The notes: generated by a model from the letters alone, not told the origin. A DNA stretch of 64,000 nucleotides from Takakia lepidozioides (GCA_030704615.1 CM060731.1:94656756-94720755); one strand, 5' to 3'. Shown: positions 18,989 to 29,696, counted from the first letter of the stretch. Made by a program: numbers and translations.

Positions 18989-20914
18989 CTTATGCCTAAA
19001 AGCCCTGTCCAATCTAAAGCCCCTGATCCTGACCTGATCCCGAATGCAATCCTCCAAGCACTTGACCCTCATCTTCATCTTCTCCTCTTCAAATTCTTTA
19101 AACTTTGCTATCAACTATAGAGGATACCACACTCTTGGAAGCATAGCCGTACCATTTTATTATTTAAAAAGGGGGACCCTACAGACCTTAGTAACTACAG
19201 ACCTATAGCCCTCGCAAACACCATCTATAAACTCTTCACCATCACACTAACTACAATGCTATCCAGTTACGGCGAGCAACACCATATCCTCAGCGACCCT
19301 CAAGAGAGATTCCGTGCAACTCGTAGTACCACCAAACAAATCCAATATGTATTATCAGCTCTCGAGGATGCTAAACTTACCGAACATGATATCTACCTTT
19401 TGTATATTGATTTCAAGAATGCATTCGGCTCCTTAGACCATGCCAGACTACGTGCCATCATGACTGACCTCGGCTATCCTTCAGACGCTATCCAACTCAT
19501 CAGTAATATCTATACTGACAGTACCACTGAATACTCTGGTTCTTACTACGGCTCCACCCCTCCTATCCCTATTCTGAGAGGTACTATCCAGGGTGATACC
19601 CTAAGTCCATACCTCTTCATTATTTTTCTAGAACCACTCCTACGTTGGCTCGCTCGCGGTAACCTAGGCTATCGCTACAAAACCTTACCATTCGAAATAA
19701 CAGCCGCCGCCTATGCTGACGACTTAGCCATCCTTGCTCACAAACCCCAGCATCTTAACCGCCAAGTTCATAAATTATCCCGCTTTAACCAATGGTCCGG
19801 CATGGAACTTAGTCTCCACAAATGCGCCGTCACAGCAGCCACCCACCACAGCAAGTTCACTAGAGCTGTGATTGACTCCCACTGTAAATTACACAACCAA
19901 TACCAAAACAGCCCCTTCCCTTTCTTAGGTCCTAATGACCCTTACACATACTTAGGCATCCAGCTTGTCCCCTCATTCAAATGACACATCCAAAAAGCCA
20001 CCACATGTCGGCTTTTTCTGCACAATCCACAAGACTTACTCCCTGAGTTCAGGTCAGCCCCAGCCCCCTCTATCGTCAATAAGCTCAAGACCTCTCGATC
20101 CACCATTCATCAAGAACCCATTACCCCAAACTCTTCCTCTCAATCTTCCCCTGTTGCCACTACCCTGCCCCAATCAGATAATCAACAGTCGCCCTCCTCC
20201 CCCACCGGGTCCCTCCCGCAGCCACACATCCACCCTCCATCTACTCCTACCACACCACAATCTCACAACTCTCCCCCCCCACCCTCTCCCCCCACTGACC
20301 TTAACAATTCCAACGCTTTTGTTATTGAAGCTATACTGGGTATTAAAACCCAAACTTCCACAGATTCCCTATGCAAATGGGCGGGTTTCCCCGATGAAGA
20401 CAATACCTGGCAAATTGAGGATGACCTCTTTGGCTCGCATGATGACCCTGACCATAACCTAGCCCTCCTTATTGCCTTCCATAAACGTACTAATACCAGC
20501 TACCTCATACACTCACACGAACAACATATATCCCAACCCCAAACCCAAGACAACCGACATATCTCTCGCCCGTTGTCTGCCGACAATATCCTAATTGACA
20601 TCACTGAATGCAATCCTGACAAAGACATCCTCCGGGTCTCTCCCACCATATGTGCCGACACTCAATTGTCCTCTATCTACACTAACAACGGTCGCTTCCT
20701 TGGTCTCATTCCCAATATAGGGTCGCTTGGCTGTGGGCCCGGTACTCCTCCCATACCCACACCACCAATCAGTTACACCCACCTGTCCTGCACATGTCCC
20801 TGGTACTTTGGGAACCATTCCAGATTTGGAGCCACCGGGTCTGTCCAACCACCCAGCATTTTCGTAAGCGCCAAACACCACAAAAACGAGTTGTTGCCAC
20901 CACAATTTGGTTAA
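18989..20914 (+). pseudogene. Reverse transcriptase fused in frame to a chromodomain
   Basis: In one frame: KAPDPDLIPNAILQ (about 19016), WKHSRTILLFKKGDPTDLSN with YRPIAL (about 19136-19210), LLYIDFKNAFGSLDH (about 19397, motif A Asp), GTIQGDTLSPYLFIIFLEPL (about 19580), AAAYADDLAILA (about 19703, catalytic YADD) and YLGIQL (about 19950). These are non-LTR RT motifs. The frame has TAG at 19118 and TGA at 19982 (K-*-H, probably once TGG). It then continues without another stop through a Pro/Ser/Thr-rich linker (about 20040-20300) into a chromodomain (20318-20431) and about 160 further residues to TAA at 20912. The RT gives target-primed cDNA synthesis; the chromodomain would bind methylated histone H3. 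No RNase H or zf-RVT module is seen. Confidence 0.8.
20318..20431 (+). other. Chromodomain of the LINE protein
   Basis: FVIEAILGIKT, then SLCKWAGFPDEDNTWQIEDD. This matches the chromodomain core: opening aromatic-hydrophobic strand, KW-x-GF/Y, D/E-D-NTWE-like turn and E-x-DL helix start. The three cage aromatics (F of FVIEAI, W of CKW, F of AGF) are present. It is in frame with the RT (offset from 19256 is a multiple of three). Confidence 0.78.
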
Positions 20915-20935
20915 GAATGTATCACCTTTTCTGTT

Positions 20936-23079
20936 GCATCCACACAGGATGTGGCTAGACGATGGAGCTTCTCCAATGTCATCGTGGGCTTCAGAGCGCG
21001 AGTAGTGCTTCCCCACCTCCACCAGAAAGTCGGCACCAAGGGCGGGATCAGCCATGGCCACGTACTTTACCATCCGCGACTTGTACTTTATGCGGGCCCT
21101 CACCTCCGCAGCTTTGACATACAATTCGAGTGCCGGGAGGGTTGGATTCTTCTCCTCTGACTCCATGTAGAACCTCCGCGCATGTGCCAAATCCTGCTGT
21201 ATTTTCGTCTGTCAAGAATGCGCACATAAGATTAGAGATCCTGCTCAACACAATTTCTTCTATTGGGGGAGGAGATTAGAAATCACGGTGAAGACCTTTT
21301 CTTCTATTGGGGGAGGAGAGACAGATTAGCTCAACAAAACTGTCAGGAGCTTTCCGAAATATGTAGTCCACCATGGCGTCGACGCTCAGCCTATACCAGG
21401 TTCTGTCTGCCTTTGCCTCCGACTTACGCAGGAGGTCGGCACTGAGGGAATTGGCAAACTCTTGCACCCCCTGCTTCCCGACATCCTTCACTCGGAAGAG
21501 CATATGGGACAAGTTGGTGGCAATGAAGGCATTCTCTCAGTCACCCTGCAGTGCCACATTTCCATCAAACAATACTGAAATGGGAATTTTCATCATATAT
21601 GAGGATTCGCAATGAAATGACTTCCAAATTCAAAGTCCAAAAGCGAGAGGCGTTGTAACTTACGAGTTGATGTCCGCCATTGCAGTTTTGAGAAGACTGC
21701 GATCTTTGGGCCCCGCAACCTTCAGCACAACACAATCCACGGCGAAATGCCAATCGAGGTCGTTGGGGTGGGCTTGGGCAATGTGCTCCATCCATGCCAG
21801 GAGCGATGATTGCCGTCCCACACGTAGAACATCTTACCGGACAAGTGCTGGAAAAGAGGATCACTAGCAATCGATCTCTCGAACTCCTCATTTCGCGTTT
21901 GCCAATGGGGACCCCATTTGTCCACCTCATCGGAAGTGTGGGCACGGGAAGCTCCGTGGTCGTTCTCAATGGAAACGTAAAACGCGGCAGACCCCATTCG
22001 ATATCCATCCCGGAAAGAGAATTTCAGCTTGTCGATATCGCCTGGGAGGGCAGGTCTCACCACCTGCAATGACACCAAGCGGCAAAGGGGAATTCGAAGC
22101 TTGGCCGGGTACACCATGCCCCCAGCACCCTGCCAATGTTGCTGTGGGTTGCCTCCAACATCTTGGCAGCGGCCAACTTCATATCCGCCTCAAACATGCG
22201 TCTGTTGCAGAGGGGTTTTCCGGCAGCCCACCAGAAAGCCAAATCCAGCCTGTATGCTCCGGGTTTGGGGCCTGGGGATGTCCGGGAGGATGTCATCCTG
22301 GTCAGAAAGCTCCCTGTCGTCCTCCTCAACAGGGTCAGCCACCTGCGAAACCACCTCCAGCACTCTCCCCGTCTCTACTGCCCTCTCCCTGGCTTCACCT
22401 CGAACTTGCACAATCCGTGCTCTTTCTGGTGTTCTTTCCTCTCCTCCACTCTCCACCGTATGGGTAATTGCAGGGGCTGCTCTTGCCCGCGATGGTCTAA
22501 CCGGTGTGTTACTGCCTCTTTGTGGTGTCTTGGAGGGATCCACCGTCTCTGTGCGTCCCTCGCTTACATTGGCATCTGTCATTTGGGCACCCCCTGGCCC
22601 TCTCAGTGGCCTTTCCTCTTTCCTCCTGGCTAGCATTCTGTCTCGTCTATTCTTTTGCCCTCTCTTTTGCCCTCTCATGGGCTTTCTGTTTCTTACTAGG
22701 GCTAGCAGCAGGGGAGCCCTCCAGGACGACCACCTTTGATTGAGGCGAACTGAAACCCTCGCGCGCACTGCTCACTCCCCCCTCCGCAGCCCGTGACGGC
22801 TCTCTCGCCGGGGGATTGCATGTGCTTAGCTTTCTTCTTTTTCTTTGCGTGGGCGGGCCCTACTGCATGTGCATCAACAACATCCATTGCCGGATCTGCT
22901 GTCCTCATGTCCTCACGCCCTTCACCTGCCATGCCGCCTGCACTAACCTCCCCAATGCCTATTCTGTCGTACTCTCGTTGCAAGTCCTCCCGTCTACCAA
23001 CAAAAGGTTTAAGTTTGCCCTCTCGCCCCAAGTTGGGCGATTCAAACATGCGATGAGTTGGAGCTGTCGATGATACCAC
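20936..23079 (-). pseudogene. Decayed gene with DGNHR (ParB/sulfiredoxin-like) motif
   Basis: Minus strand from 23079: a charged low-complexity N-terminal region with a KKKKKAKH nuclear-signal-like run, acidic stretches (VADPVEEDDRELSDQDD, about 22300), then MFEADMKLAAAKMLEATHSN (about 22200). Next come KLKFSFRDGYRMGSAAFYVS (about 22030), EVDKWGPHWQTRNEEFE and FQHLSGKMFYVWDGNHR (about 21850-21815). A one-base loss right after DGNHR shifts the frame to LAWMEHIAQAHPNDLDW and VLKVAGPKDRSLLKTAMADI. A GTAAGT donor follows at 21663-21658. Further exons read ENAFIATNLSH-MLFRVKDVGK (about 21530) and DLAHARRFYMESEEKNPTL (about 21200). DGNHR is the nucleotide-binding signature of ParB/Srx folds. Host gene or transposon cargo cannot be decided. 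Confidence 0.5.
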
Positions 23080-23849
23080 CAGCGTGCCGGGCTCGTCGTC
23101 ACTCTGTCATTCCCAAAAATCATGAGAACCAACATCGGTGCCAAAACCAGCATCGCAACGAGCAGCGCAACCACCATAGCAACAATCGTGTAACAAAAAT
23201 GAAAACATAACAAGTTTAGGAAGTATGGAGAGCCATGCAACAACAATGAAAACAAATGCAACCATTGCCTGAGAATGACATGCACAAGCAGCCTTCTCCA
23301 GAGCTGCCGGATTTGCACACGCATTGCAAATAATCTAAGGTTCACTCAACTATCTAAGGTTCACTCATCCAGCGAAGCCAGGATGAAGATGCAAAAACAA
23401 AGCGAGGCAACAAAGCGAAAGCGAAAGCAAAAGCAAAAGCGAAATCGAACAAAGCGAAAGCAGAAAGTGGCTTGCCTGAGAGTACTCGGCTTCAGTTGGC
23501 GCGGGTTGTGGAGCAAGACACTGGAATCTCCTGCTGGAGCTTCAGTTTGGCCATGCGAGAGATTGGCCGTCGTCCGTAGTACAGAGCTTTCAACTTCCGC
23601 CGCGGTCTGGATGTGAGGTCTCTCTCAGAGAGCCACGCCCTTCAGGCGGCATAAGTCCCAGCCAAAATGGAAAAAGATCTCCGTTTTTTTGGGTACATGC
23701 CTCGAATAGCATGTTAAGCCAAGATTAGCATCAGATTTAGGAAACGTGTCCAGGAAGCTATGTGTCGCCAGCCCGAATGAAAACGGATGGCGGTGGACAT
23801 TTATTGCCCAACTGCGCAATTAAATGTCGGATGAAGCCCTCCATGTCGG
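23080..23849. other. Unassigned DNA
   Basis: Includes an imperfect AAGCGAAAGC/AAAGCAAAAG purine repeat at about 23400-23470. No gene, RNA or mobile-element signature was recognised. Confidence 0.4.
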
Positions 23850-24730
23850 ATGAAATCGACGGAACTCGGCCCGGAATTTCCAACGTACAGGTAATTCGGA
23901 GCGCTGCAGGATGGAAATCCGGCGCCGGATTTCCATCCTGCAGGTAATTCGGAGCGCAGCAGGATGGAAATTCAGAGCCGAATTTCCATCCTGCAGTAGG
24001 GCGGCGCGCGAAATTTCCCTCACGCAGGTAATTCCGAAGCGGATGGATGGAAATCCAGCGCCGGATTTCCATCCGCGCAGGTAGGGCGCGCGCCAAATTT
24101 CCCTCACGCAGATAATTCGGAGGCGATGGCCGGCGCCGATTTCCATCCGCCAGGTAGAAATTTCCCTCACGCAGGTAATTCGCGGATGGATGGAAATCCG
24201 GCGCCGGATTCCATCCGCACAGGTAGGGCGGCGCGCGAAATTTCCCTCAGCAGGTAATTCGGAGGCGGAGGATGGAAATTCCGGCGCCGGATTTCCATCC
24301 GCAAGGTCGGAGAGCGGATGGATGGAGATCCGACGCCGAATTTCCATCCTGCAGGTAATTCGAATCCCGGATGGATGGAAATCCGGCGCCGGATTTCCAT
24401 CCGCGCAGGTAGGGCGGCGCGCGAAATTTCCCTCAAGCAGGTATTCGGAGGTGGATGATGGAAATCCGGCGCCGGATTTCCATCCGCAGTTTGTTCGGAG
24501 AATGATGGAGATCTGGCGCCGAATTTCCATCCGCGGTATTCGAATCCCGGATGGATGGAAATCTGGCGCCGAATTTCCATCCTGCAGGTAAATTCGAATC
24601 CCGGATGGATGGAAATCCGGCGCCGAATTTCCATCCAGCAGGTAAGTCGGATCGCTGGCGTATGGATATTCGGCGCCGAATTTCCATTCGCCAAGTATTT
24701 CGAAGCGCTATTTGTTTTGTGCCTGAAGTG
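23850..24730. repeat. Array of GGCGCC-centred palindromes, short-unit part
   Basis: About a dozen copies of a palindrome of the form GGAAATCCGGCGCCGGATTT + CC recur every 50-130 bp. They are separated by CAGGTAATTCGGAG-like spacers and, in several units, GGCGCGCGAAATTTCCCTCA. Centres vary (CCGGCGCCGG, TCTGGCGCCGAA, TTCGGCGCCGAA), and arms keep matching changes on one or both sides. Long open frames on both strands here only reflect the repeats. Confidence 0.85.
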
Positions 24731-24779
24731 CACTTGTAGACATGTTTTTGTTGGAATCCTTGACTGCTAGAGGCAAATC

Positions 24780-25860
24780 GGAACAGCCTCGGACGGAAAT
24801 TCGGCGCCGTTTTTCCATTCTGGGATGTTTTTCGACTTCCTTTGAGGGGGCCCCGATGGAAATTCGCGCCGAATTTCCATCCGGGGATGGTCTCTGTCGG
24901 AGAGGTGCCGGCCTCTCTGCCGCTCTGTTGGATATTCGGTGCCGAATTTCCGTCCGGGGGTTGAAATATGACGGCCAGATGCCGGCCTCTCCCCCTCCCC
25001 GACTGCATTGGAACGGCCCCGGATGGAAATTCGGCGCCGTTTTTTTCCATCTGGGGAGGTTTTTATGTCGGCCAGTTTTCGGGCCTGACCCCCCGACACG
25101 ACTTCCTTTGGGGGGCCCGGATGGAAATTCGGCGCCGAATCTCCATCCAGGGGATACTCTCTGTCGAACACCTGCGGCCTCTACGCCCGAGGCGACTTCA
25201 TCGGGCGTCCCCTGTTGGATATTCGGGCCGAATTTCCGTCCGGGGGTTGAAATGTGACGGCCAGGTGCCGGCCTCTCCCCCCTCCCGACTGCATCCGAAC
25301 CACCGCCCCGGATGGAATTTGACGCCGTTTTTTCCATCTGGGGATGTTTTATTTGCGGCCAGTTTTCGGCCTGACCCCCCGACACACGACTTCCTTTGGG
25401 GGGCCCGGATGGAAATTCGGTGCCGAATCTCCATCCAGGGGATGTTCTCTGTCGCACACGCGTGCGGCCTCTGCGCCGAGGCAGACTTCATCCGGGCTTC
25501 CCCTGTTGTATTCGGTGCGAATTTCCGTCGGGGGTTGTAATGTGAGGGCCAGATGGCGGGCCTTTCCCCGAGCCGACTGCATCCGAAAGGCCTCGGATGG
25601 AAATTCGGCGCCGTTTCCATCCGCGGCGGAGGTTTTTATGGTCGGCCAGTTTTTCGGCCTGACCCCCCGACATGACTTCTTTGGGGGGATCCGAATGGAA
25701 GATTCGGCGCTGAATTTCCATCCGGGGATGTTCTCTGTCGGACAGGTGCCGGCATCTCTGCCCCAGCGACTTCATCCGGCGGCCCCTGTTGGATATTGGG
25801 TGCCGAATTTCCATTCGGGGGTAGTAATGTGACGGCACGGTGCCGGCTTCTCCCCTTCAG
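24780..25860. repeat. Higher-order tandem repeat (about 285 bp) with three palindromes per unit
   Basis: Roughly four units begin at about 24785, 25015, 25305 and 25590. Each has GATGGAAATTCGGCGCCGTT + TTTCC, then GGCCAG/CCTGACCCCCCGACA, then a full AAATTCGGCGCCGAATTT-type palindrome, a CTCTGTCGGA...GGTGCCGGCCTC segment, and a third palindrome GATATTCGGTGCCGAATTTC with GGGGGTTGAAATGTGACGGC. The first unit is shorter. It is satellite-like and lies just upstream of MULE copy 1. Confidence 0.8.
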
Positions 25861-26454
25861 CCGACATCATCCGGACGGCCCCCCCACTTTCTGACTGCAT
25901 ACCGTTGGCAGTTATTGCGCAAAGACCAGGGGCCGCATTCCGGAGACAAGGTTCATTAACACTCTGACTGTGGATTTTTGAGATAGTTGGCTCCCTGGAT
26001 TTGGATCAGGCTTCGTCGCTCGGACAATCGGCACCGCATTCCTTCCCATCGCTGCATCCCCCTTCTACCAGGGAGCTTCCCCGCACGCCATCCTGGCAGT
26101 CTTGTGTGCACATCTCCCATGGCGGAAAACCCGAGCGCTACAGTGTACTGCCCTCCTCACGAGCATAGAGCTTCATTTCCGTGCAGAGGGACATCTGCCG
26201 GGGTGATGGAGAAATATCTGTGCGTTTCGATACCACCTGAAACCGGGTCGGTTTTTTTTGGAGGAGGAAAGGAAGGACTCAAACGGCCTTGTTGTCGAGA
26301 GTATTGTTGTGCTCCACGATGATTTCGGCGATGGCAGGAATGGCGAGTTCCACCATCGGACAGCGTCATATACAGGGCTGTTGGGGACTTCATTTGCCCG
26401 CCAAATGCACCTTATATCCTGGCGCCTTCCACGAAACAATCCGCGAATCAGAGA
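25861..26454. other. Region between the palindrome array and the MULE coding part
   Basis: Probably 5' non-coding sequence of the MULE. Overlapping short frames on both strands show no recognisable protein. No terminal inverted repeat could be matched to a partner. Confidence 0.35.
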
Positions 26455-26744
26455 GTGGCTACCTCAAAGAGAAGTCCGCACGAAGTAAATCCAGAGCCGA
26501 ACCCATCCATGAAGACGAGCGAGAACCGGGTTGTTCACAACCTGTCCGACTCAGACGAGGTCATGGAAGTTCCGAGGTCGTCCTGGAGATCAGGCAAGTC
26601 CTCAATGGACGTCAGTGGAGGAGGGAGTCATATTCCCAGCACGAGCACCGCAGTTCGATCTATTCTTGAAATTCTGCGAGGGCTTCACCTGGAGGGACAC
26701 CGGTCGGAGCTGGCCGGGCTGGACTACAGCAAGTTCGCAATTAA

Positions 26745-27692
26745 ATGGTTACATGCCTTCCCGCCGACGTCGACGGTAATATCTTCTTTGAGTTCCCTCC
26801 TCGGGCGGACTACTCGAGGGCGTCCGGAATGTTGACAGATATGGATAGAAAACATGACGGTCATCCTTGGTGCGTTACCAAAACCACCAGCATGAAGATG
26901 CTCGATGGTGTGCGGGTGCGCTACGTTGTTTGTGCGGGCGCGTTGCGGTGTTTCTCCCCAACTTGCTTCCACTTTAAATCCAGAGGTCACAGGAACGAGA
27001 CCGATTGGACAGGCACAGCTCATCAACCATTTCGAGCTCAGGAGAAGGTTCCGAACTCCACATTTAAGTGTGCGCATTGCAAAGAACCACCACACTGCAT
27101 GTCTGTTTGTAATGCCAAGCAGTTCTATGTGTTGCACCGTTTCCCTGACCTCACCCGAGCTTGCATACACGTTGGTTCCCATTGTCACAAATTGGCGAGG
27201 GGGAACTCGCGGGAGGCTGCCCACGAGGCAGAGCAGCTCGTTCAGGAGGAGGTTAAGTTGAGACCGGGTGCCAAACCCAAACAGATACAGCTCCAAGCCG
27301 CCCATAAGATGGCATTGGCCAGAATTATGTCGGAAGACGGCTCCGATAGAGTTCCTCTCGATGAGAAGGAAATGGAGGCATTGCTGGAGTCGGTGTCCCA
27401 CGTATGTTCACCGAATGTCCGAAACCACATTGTCTCATGCAAACAGAAAATTGGGCGTGGCTCGGATATGCACTCCATTCTGGAGGTGAAGCGACGATGT
27501 GGATATGACTACATTCATGGAAGTAGGTTTCCAGGACAAGGGACTGAGGCAGATCGTTGTTTCGTATTCAAAATGTCCACGTGTGGACCTGGCAGCGGCG
27601 TCGAAACTGGTCGACAGGATGACGTGGGGACTTGTCAAACAGTTGGGTCATGTTCGACCATATCAAGCGAATTACAAATCACCAGTGGGTGA
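26745..27692 (+). CDS. MULE transposase, N-terminal zinc-finger part (partial)
   Basis: A 315-residue frame. It contains Cys pairs in HPWCVTKT, YVVCAGALRCFSPTCFHF and FKCAHCKEPPHCMSVC, then CIHVGSHCHKLARGNSR, whose H-x3-HCH end resembles the zinc-binding HxH of WRKY-GCM1/FLYWCH-class fingers found at the front of MULE transposases. The following helices (EAAHEAEQLVQEEV, PKQIQLQAAHKMALARIM) match the linker to the DDE domain. The first codons are probably not the true start. After about 27540 the frame leaves the conserved protein, so the end at 27692 is spurious. Confidence 0.6.
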   Translation: MVTCLPADVDGNIFFEFPPRADYSRASGMLTDMDRKHDGHPWCVTKTTSMKMLDGVRVRYVVCAGALRCFSPTCFHFKSRGHRNETDWTGTAHQPFRAQEKVPNSTFKCAHCKEPPHCMSVCNAKQFYVLHRFPDLTRACIHVGSHCHKLARGNSREAAHEAEQLVQEEVKLRPGAKPKQIQLQAAHKMALARIMSEDGSDRVPLDEKEMEALLESVSHVCSPNVRNHIVSCKQKIGRGSDMHSILEVKRRCGYDYIHGSRFPGQGTEADRCFVFKMSTCGPGSGVETGRQDDVGTCQTVGSCSTISSELQITSG

Positions 27693-28130
27693 CAATGGGT
27701 GCACATGTCTACGACACCCACTGCAGGATGCTAATGACAATTGCTATTTGTGAGATGAAAGGAGAGGACCACAATCGGAGATGCTTCTTTGGCAGGGAAT
27801 AAACGAACAGATGGCCAAGGCGGGATTGCCCCCTCCCATTTCCGTGGTTTCATGGCGGACAACGCACAAGCAAATTGGGCTGCCATCCGAAGGGTGTACG
27901 GCAAGACCCCAATGTTCCCATGGAAGGCAAGGAGAGATCTTGTGGGTTCCATTTTCTGCAGAGCCTTTTCGCAGTACACAACCAGGCTCGTGGCGCCAGA
28001 TTTCAGAGAGGAGCACCGTTCCATGTGCCTTGCGTGGAAGCGCGCTCCCACCTTGGATGATGCAGAGACCAGTTTGCATGTATACGGGCTTGGTGGACAT
28101 CGTCAGGTGCTGTAAGGAAATCAGACGAGG
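27645..28130 (+). pseudogene. MULE transposase DDE core, frameshifted
   Basis: Pieces in different frames read FDHIKRITNHQWVTMGAHVY and MLMTIAICEMKGEDHN (about 27650-27775), then HFRGFMADNAQANWAAIRRV (about 27838-27897) and FREEHRSMCLAWKRAPTL (about 28003-28056). MADNAQANW carries the likely second catalytic Asp in the F-x-GFMAD context usual for MULE cores. At least two frameshifts prevent a continuous product. The catalytic Glu was not placed. Confidence 0.55.
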
Positions 28131-28196
28131 GAGCAATGGTCAGTTGGCTAGCATGGTGGCATTATCGTTTCCTCCAGTTCGGCGACTATATGCGGG

Positions 28197-28289
28197 AGGT
28201 GAGTTGCACGAATTCGCGTCCCGTTGAATATTATTCTTTTGGCCATATTTGTAACTTGCTTGTAACCTCAACATGTGCTTGTGCAGAAA
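28197..28289 (+). other. Intron in MULE copy 1
   Basis: GTGAGTTGC after GCGGGAG and a GTGCTTGTGCAG acceptor bound about 93 bp. The downstream exon (MCLDSDTDMP) aligns with copy 2 exactly after its own CCTTGTAG acceptor (30495), which supports the splice site. Confidence 0.6.
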
Positions 28290-28628
28290 ATGTGTCTCGA
28301 CTCCGACACCGACATGCCCACGACAAACATGGCCGAATCAGTGCACTCTTCCTGGCGTGCCTCCTCTGCGGCGCATCTGGTGGACATCCTCACTGCCACA
28401 ACGGAGGACATTGTGAGGTCAATTATGCAGCAATGCAGGTACAACGAGTTCTTGAAAGGGAAACAGTGGGGCTTGGGGCCGGACAGGCAGGAAATGCTGA
28501 TGCGGACTGCCTCTAGATCGAAGAATCCTCGAAAGTGGGCGGCGGCCTTGCGAGAGGGCCTTCGGGACACGCCATTGCTGCGCGAAGAGGCCAACATTTG
28601 GAAGGAGATGTTCATACCCGTCCAGTGA
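28290..28628 (+). CDS. MULE transposase central exon part, copy 1
   Basis: Reads MCLDSDTDMPTTNMAESVHS, then SWRASSAAHLVDILTATTED and LKGKQWGLGPDRQEML, and stops at 28628. Copy 2 has the same protein but continues in frame for over 380 more residues, so this stop follows a frameshift near 28600. The N-MAES-H-SW motif parallels the post-DDE segment of MULE transposases. Confidence 0.6.
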   Translation: MCLDSDTDMPTTNMAESVHSSWRASSAAHLVDILTATTEDIVRSIMQQCRYNEFLKGKQWGLGPDRQEMLMRTASRSKNPRKWAAALREGLRDTPLLREEANIWKEMFIPVQ

Positions 28629-29696
28629 GACGAAGACTTGACGAGGCACCTGGCGGAGAAGAGGATTCATGGCGAGTGACAAGAATATTCGCACGCTCCC
28701 TCGTGGTCCGGTGATGTTGCCCGAGGAGGTCTCGTCGAGCACCGCAAGTCCTGCACGTTCAAGATCGCCATCTCCTTTGAGCAGGGCGCGTGCCCCGGCA
28801 ACATAACGAGCCATCTGTAGTAAAGCAGTACAACATTCCCATTGTGGAGACAAGAGTGTCGGAGTCACAGTGGAGAAATTGCGAGGACATTGCCGGCATT
28901 CGAGGGAAGTGTTTGCGCCATCCCGGGTGGATACGAGAGCACGCTGTGGTGAGATGATTCGGAGGAACCCACACGGTTGTACCTGCACCTTGTTTCAGCG
29001 GCAGATTTTTGACTCCCACATTTGCTCACGCCACAACGCAGACATTTTGGTTCTGTAGGCACGACATAATGACCTGTGTATTTTGGCAAGCCCAAGTACG
29101 GATTCAGGGAATGCCGGAGCCTCCGGCGTCTGGCCTGTTGCACCGGGTGCAGCCTCTCTCAGAATGAGGCGGATGCTCTATCTGCAGCAGGATTTCGAAT
29201 GGTGCAACGCACAGACATCCCGGCCCACGCATTTCCGGTTCCTCAGACCCAGCCATTGCAGACTGCTCGGTCCAGTGAGACGGATTGGACAATTTGCACA
29301 TCCCACAATGCGATTTCGAAGAGTGAAGACGACACCCTCCAACAAGTTGAATGAGACTCGGATTGCCAATGCTCTTGGGATGGCTTGCACTATTCAGAGC
29401 TCCGTGGACGTACCCCCACCCGGCCTTGGGCGTGTTATCGATGCAACGGCCGGCTCGGCTGTACGCGACGATGTATACACAATTACGATTGAGTGGAGCC
29501 GACTTGCAATTGTAACGGACTTCTCGTTGATGGAAACAAAGAGGAAGGGTTCGAAGTATTATCCGTGCAAGCATCTGTATTACATTTACCTGAAGAGGTT
29601 GAGGATGAACGTGACTATTGATGACTTTATTCATGCACCGGCGTTGAGCGTGAACGAGCTGCACAAACTCCTCCTTAGGGATTCCAGAAATCATTG
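28629..29696 (+). pseudogene. MULE transposase C-terminal part with SWIM finger, copy 1
   Basis: Several frame fragments align with the intact copy 2 C-terminus: KYGFRECRS, AGFRMVQRTDIPAHAFP, VPPPGLGRVIDATAGSAVRD and YYPCKHLYYIYLKRLRMN, with TAG/TGA stops between. In DNA the first SWIM pair (TGCAATTGT, C-N-C) is present but out of frame; the CPCKH half is in frame. SWIM fingers bind DNA or protein in transposases. Confidence 0.6.

Larger units (their letters stand above)
18240..20935 (+). mobile_element. LINE-type retrotransposon with RT and chromodomain
   Basis: Contains a 222-codon N-terminal frame (18297-18962), an RT frame (18989 onward) and, in the same frame, a Pro/Ser-rich linker plus chromodomain ending at 20914. 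There is no LTR, protease or integrase. Codon use is C-rich (many ACC, CTC and CCC codons), unlike the A/B/C elements. It has one frameshift and several in-frame stops, so it is recently but clearly inactivated. The 3' end abuts the minus-strand DGNHR gene near 20935. Confidence 0.75.
26455..29696 (+). mobile_element. MULE-type DNA transposon, copy 1
   Basis: Order: short N-terminal frames (26455-26835), a Cys/His-rich WRKY-GCM1-like zinc finger region (26745-27692), DDE-like core (about 27645-28115), an intron (28197-28289), a TNMAESVHSSW segment (28290-28628) and a SWIM zinc finger end (to 29696). WRKY-GCM1 finger + DDE + SWIM is the known layout of Mutator-like transposases. Copies 2 (30506-31918) and 3 (62616-64000) match its 3' half. 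Frameshifts show inactivity. Confidence 0.7.

Noticed and set aside
20591-20935. C-terminal part of the minus-strand frame 20591-21190 as part of the DGNHR gene
   Set aside because: This stretch is antisense to the LINE chromodomain ORF; homology-like composition ends at about 20935, so the frame reads through by chance.
23820-25838. Long open frames on both strands in the palindrome array (for example 24167-24733 and 24708-25457 minus)
   Set aside because: Their translations are repeats of RMEIRRRISI or KFGAEFPS type, generated by the DNA repeat and its symmetry. No start context or domain.
23850-25860. CRISPR-like array of palindromic repeats with spacers
   Set aside because: Spacing is irregular, the repeats are degenerate palindromes, spacers are themselves repeated, and the surroundings are plant nuclear DNA with introns and retrotransposons. 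No cas genes.
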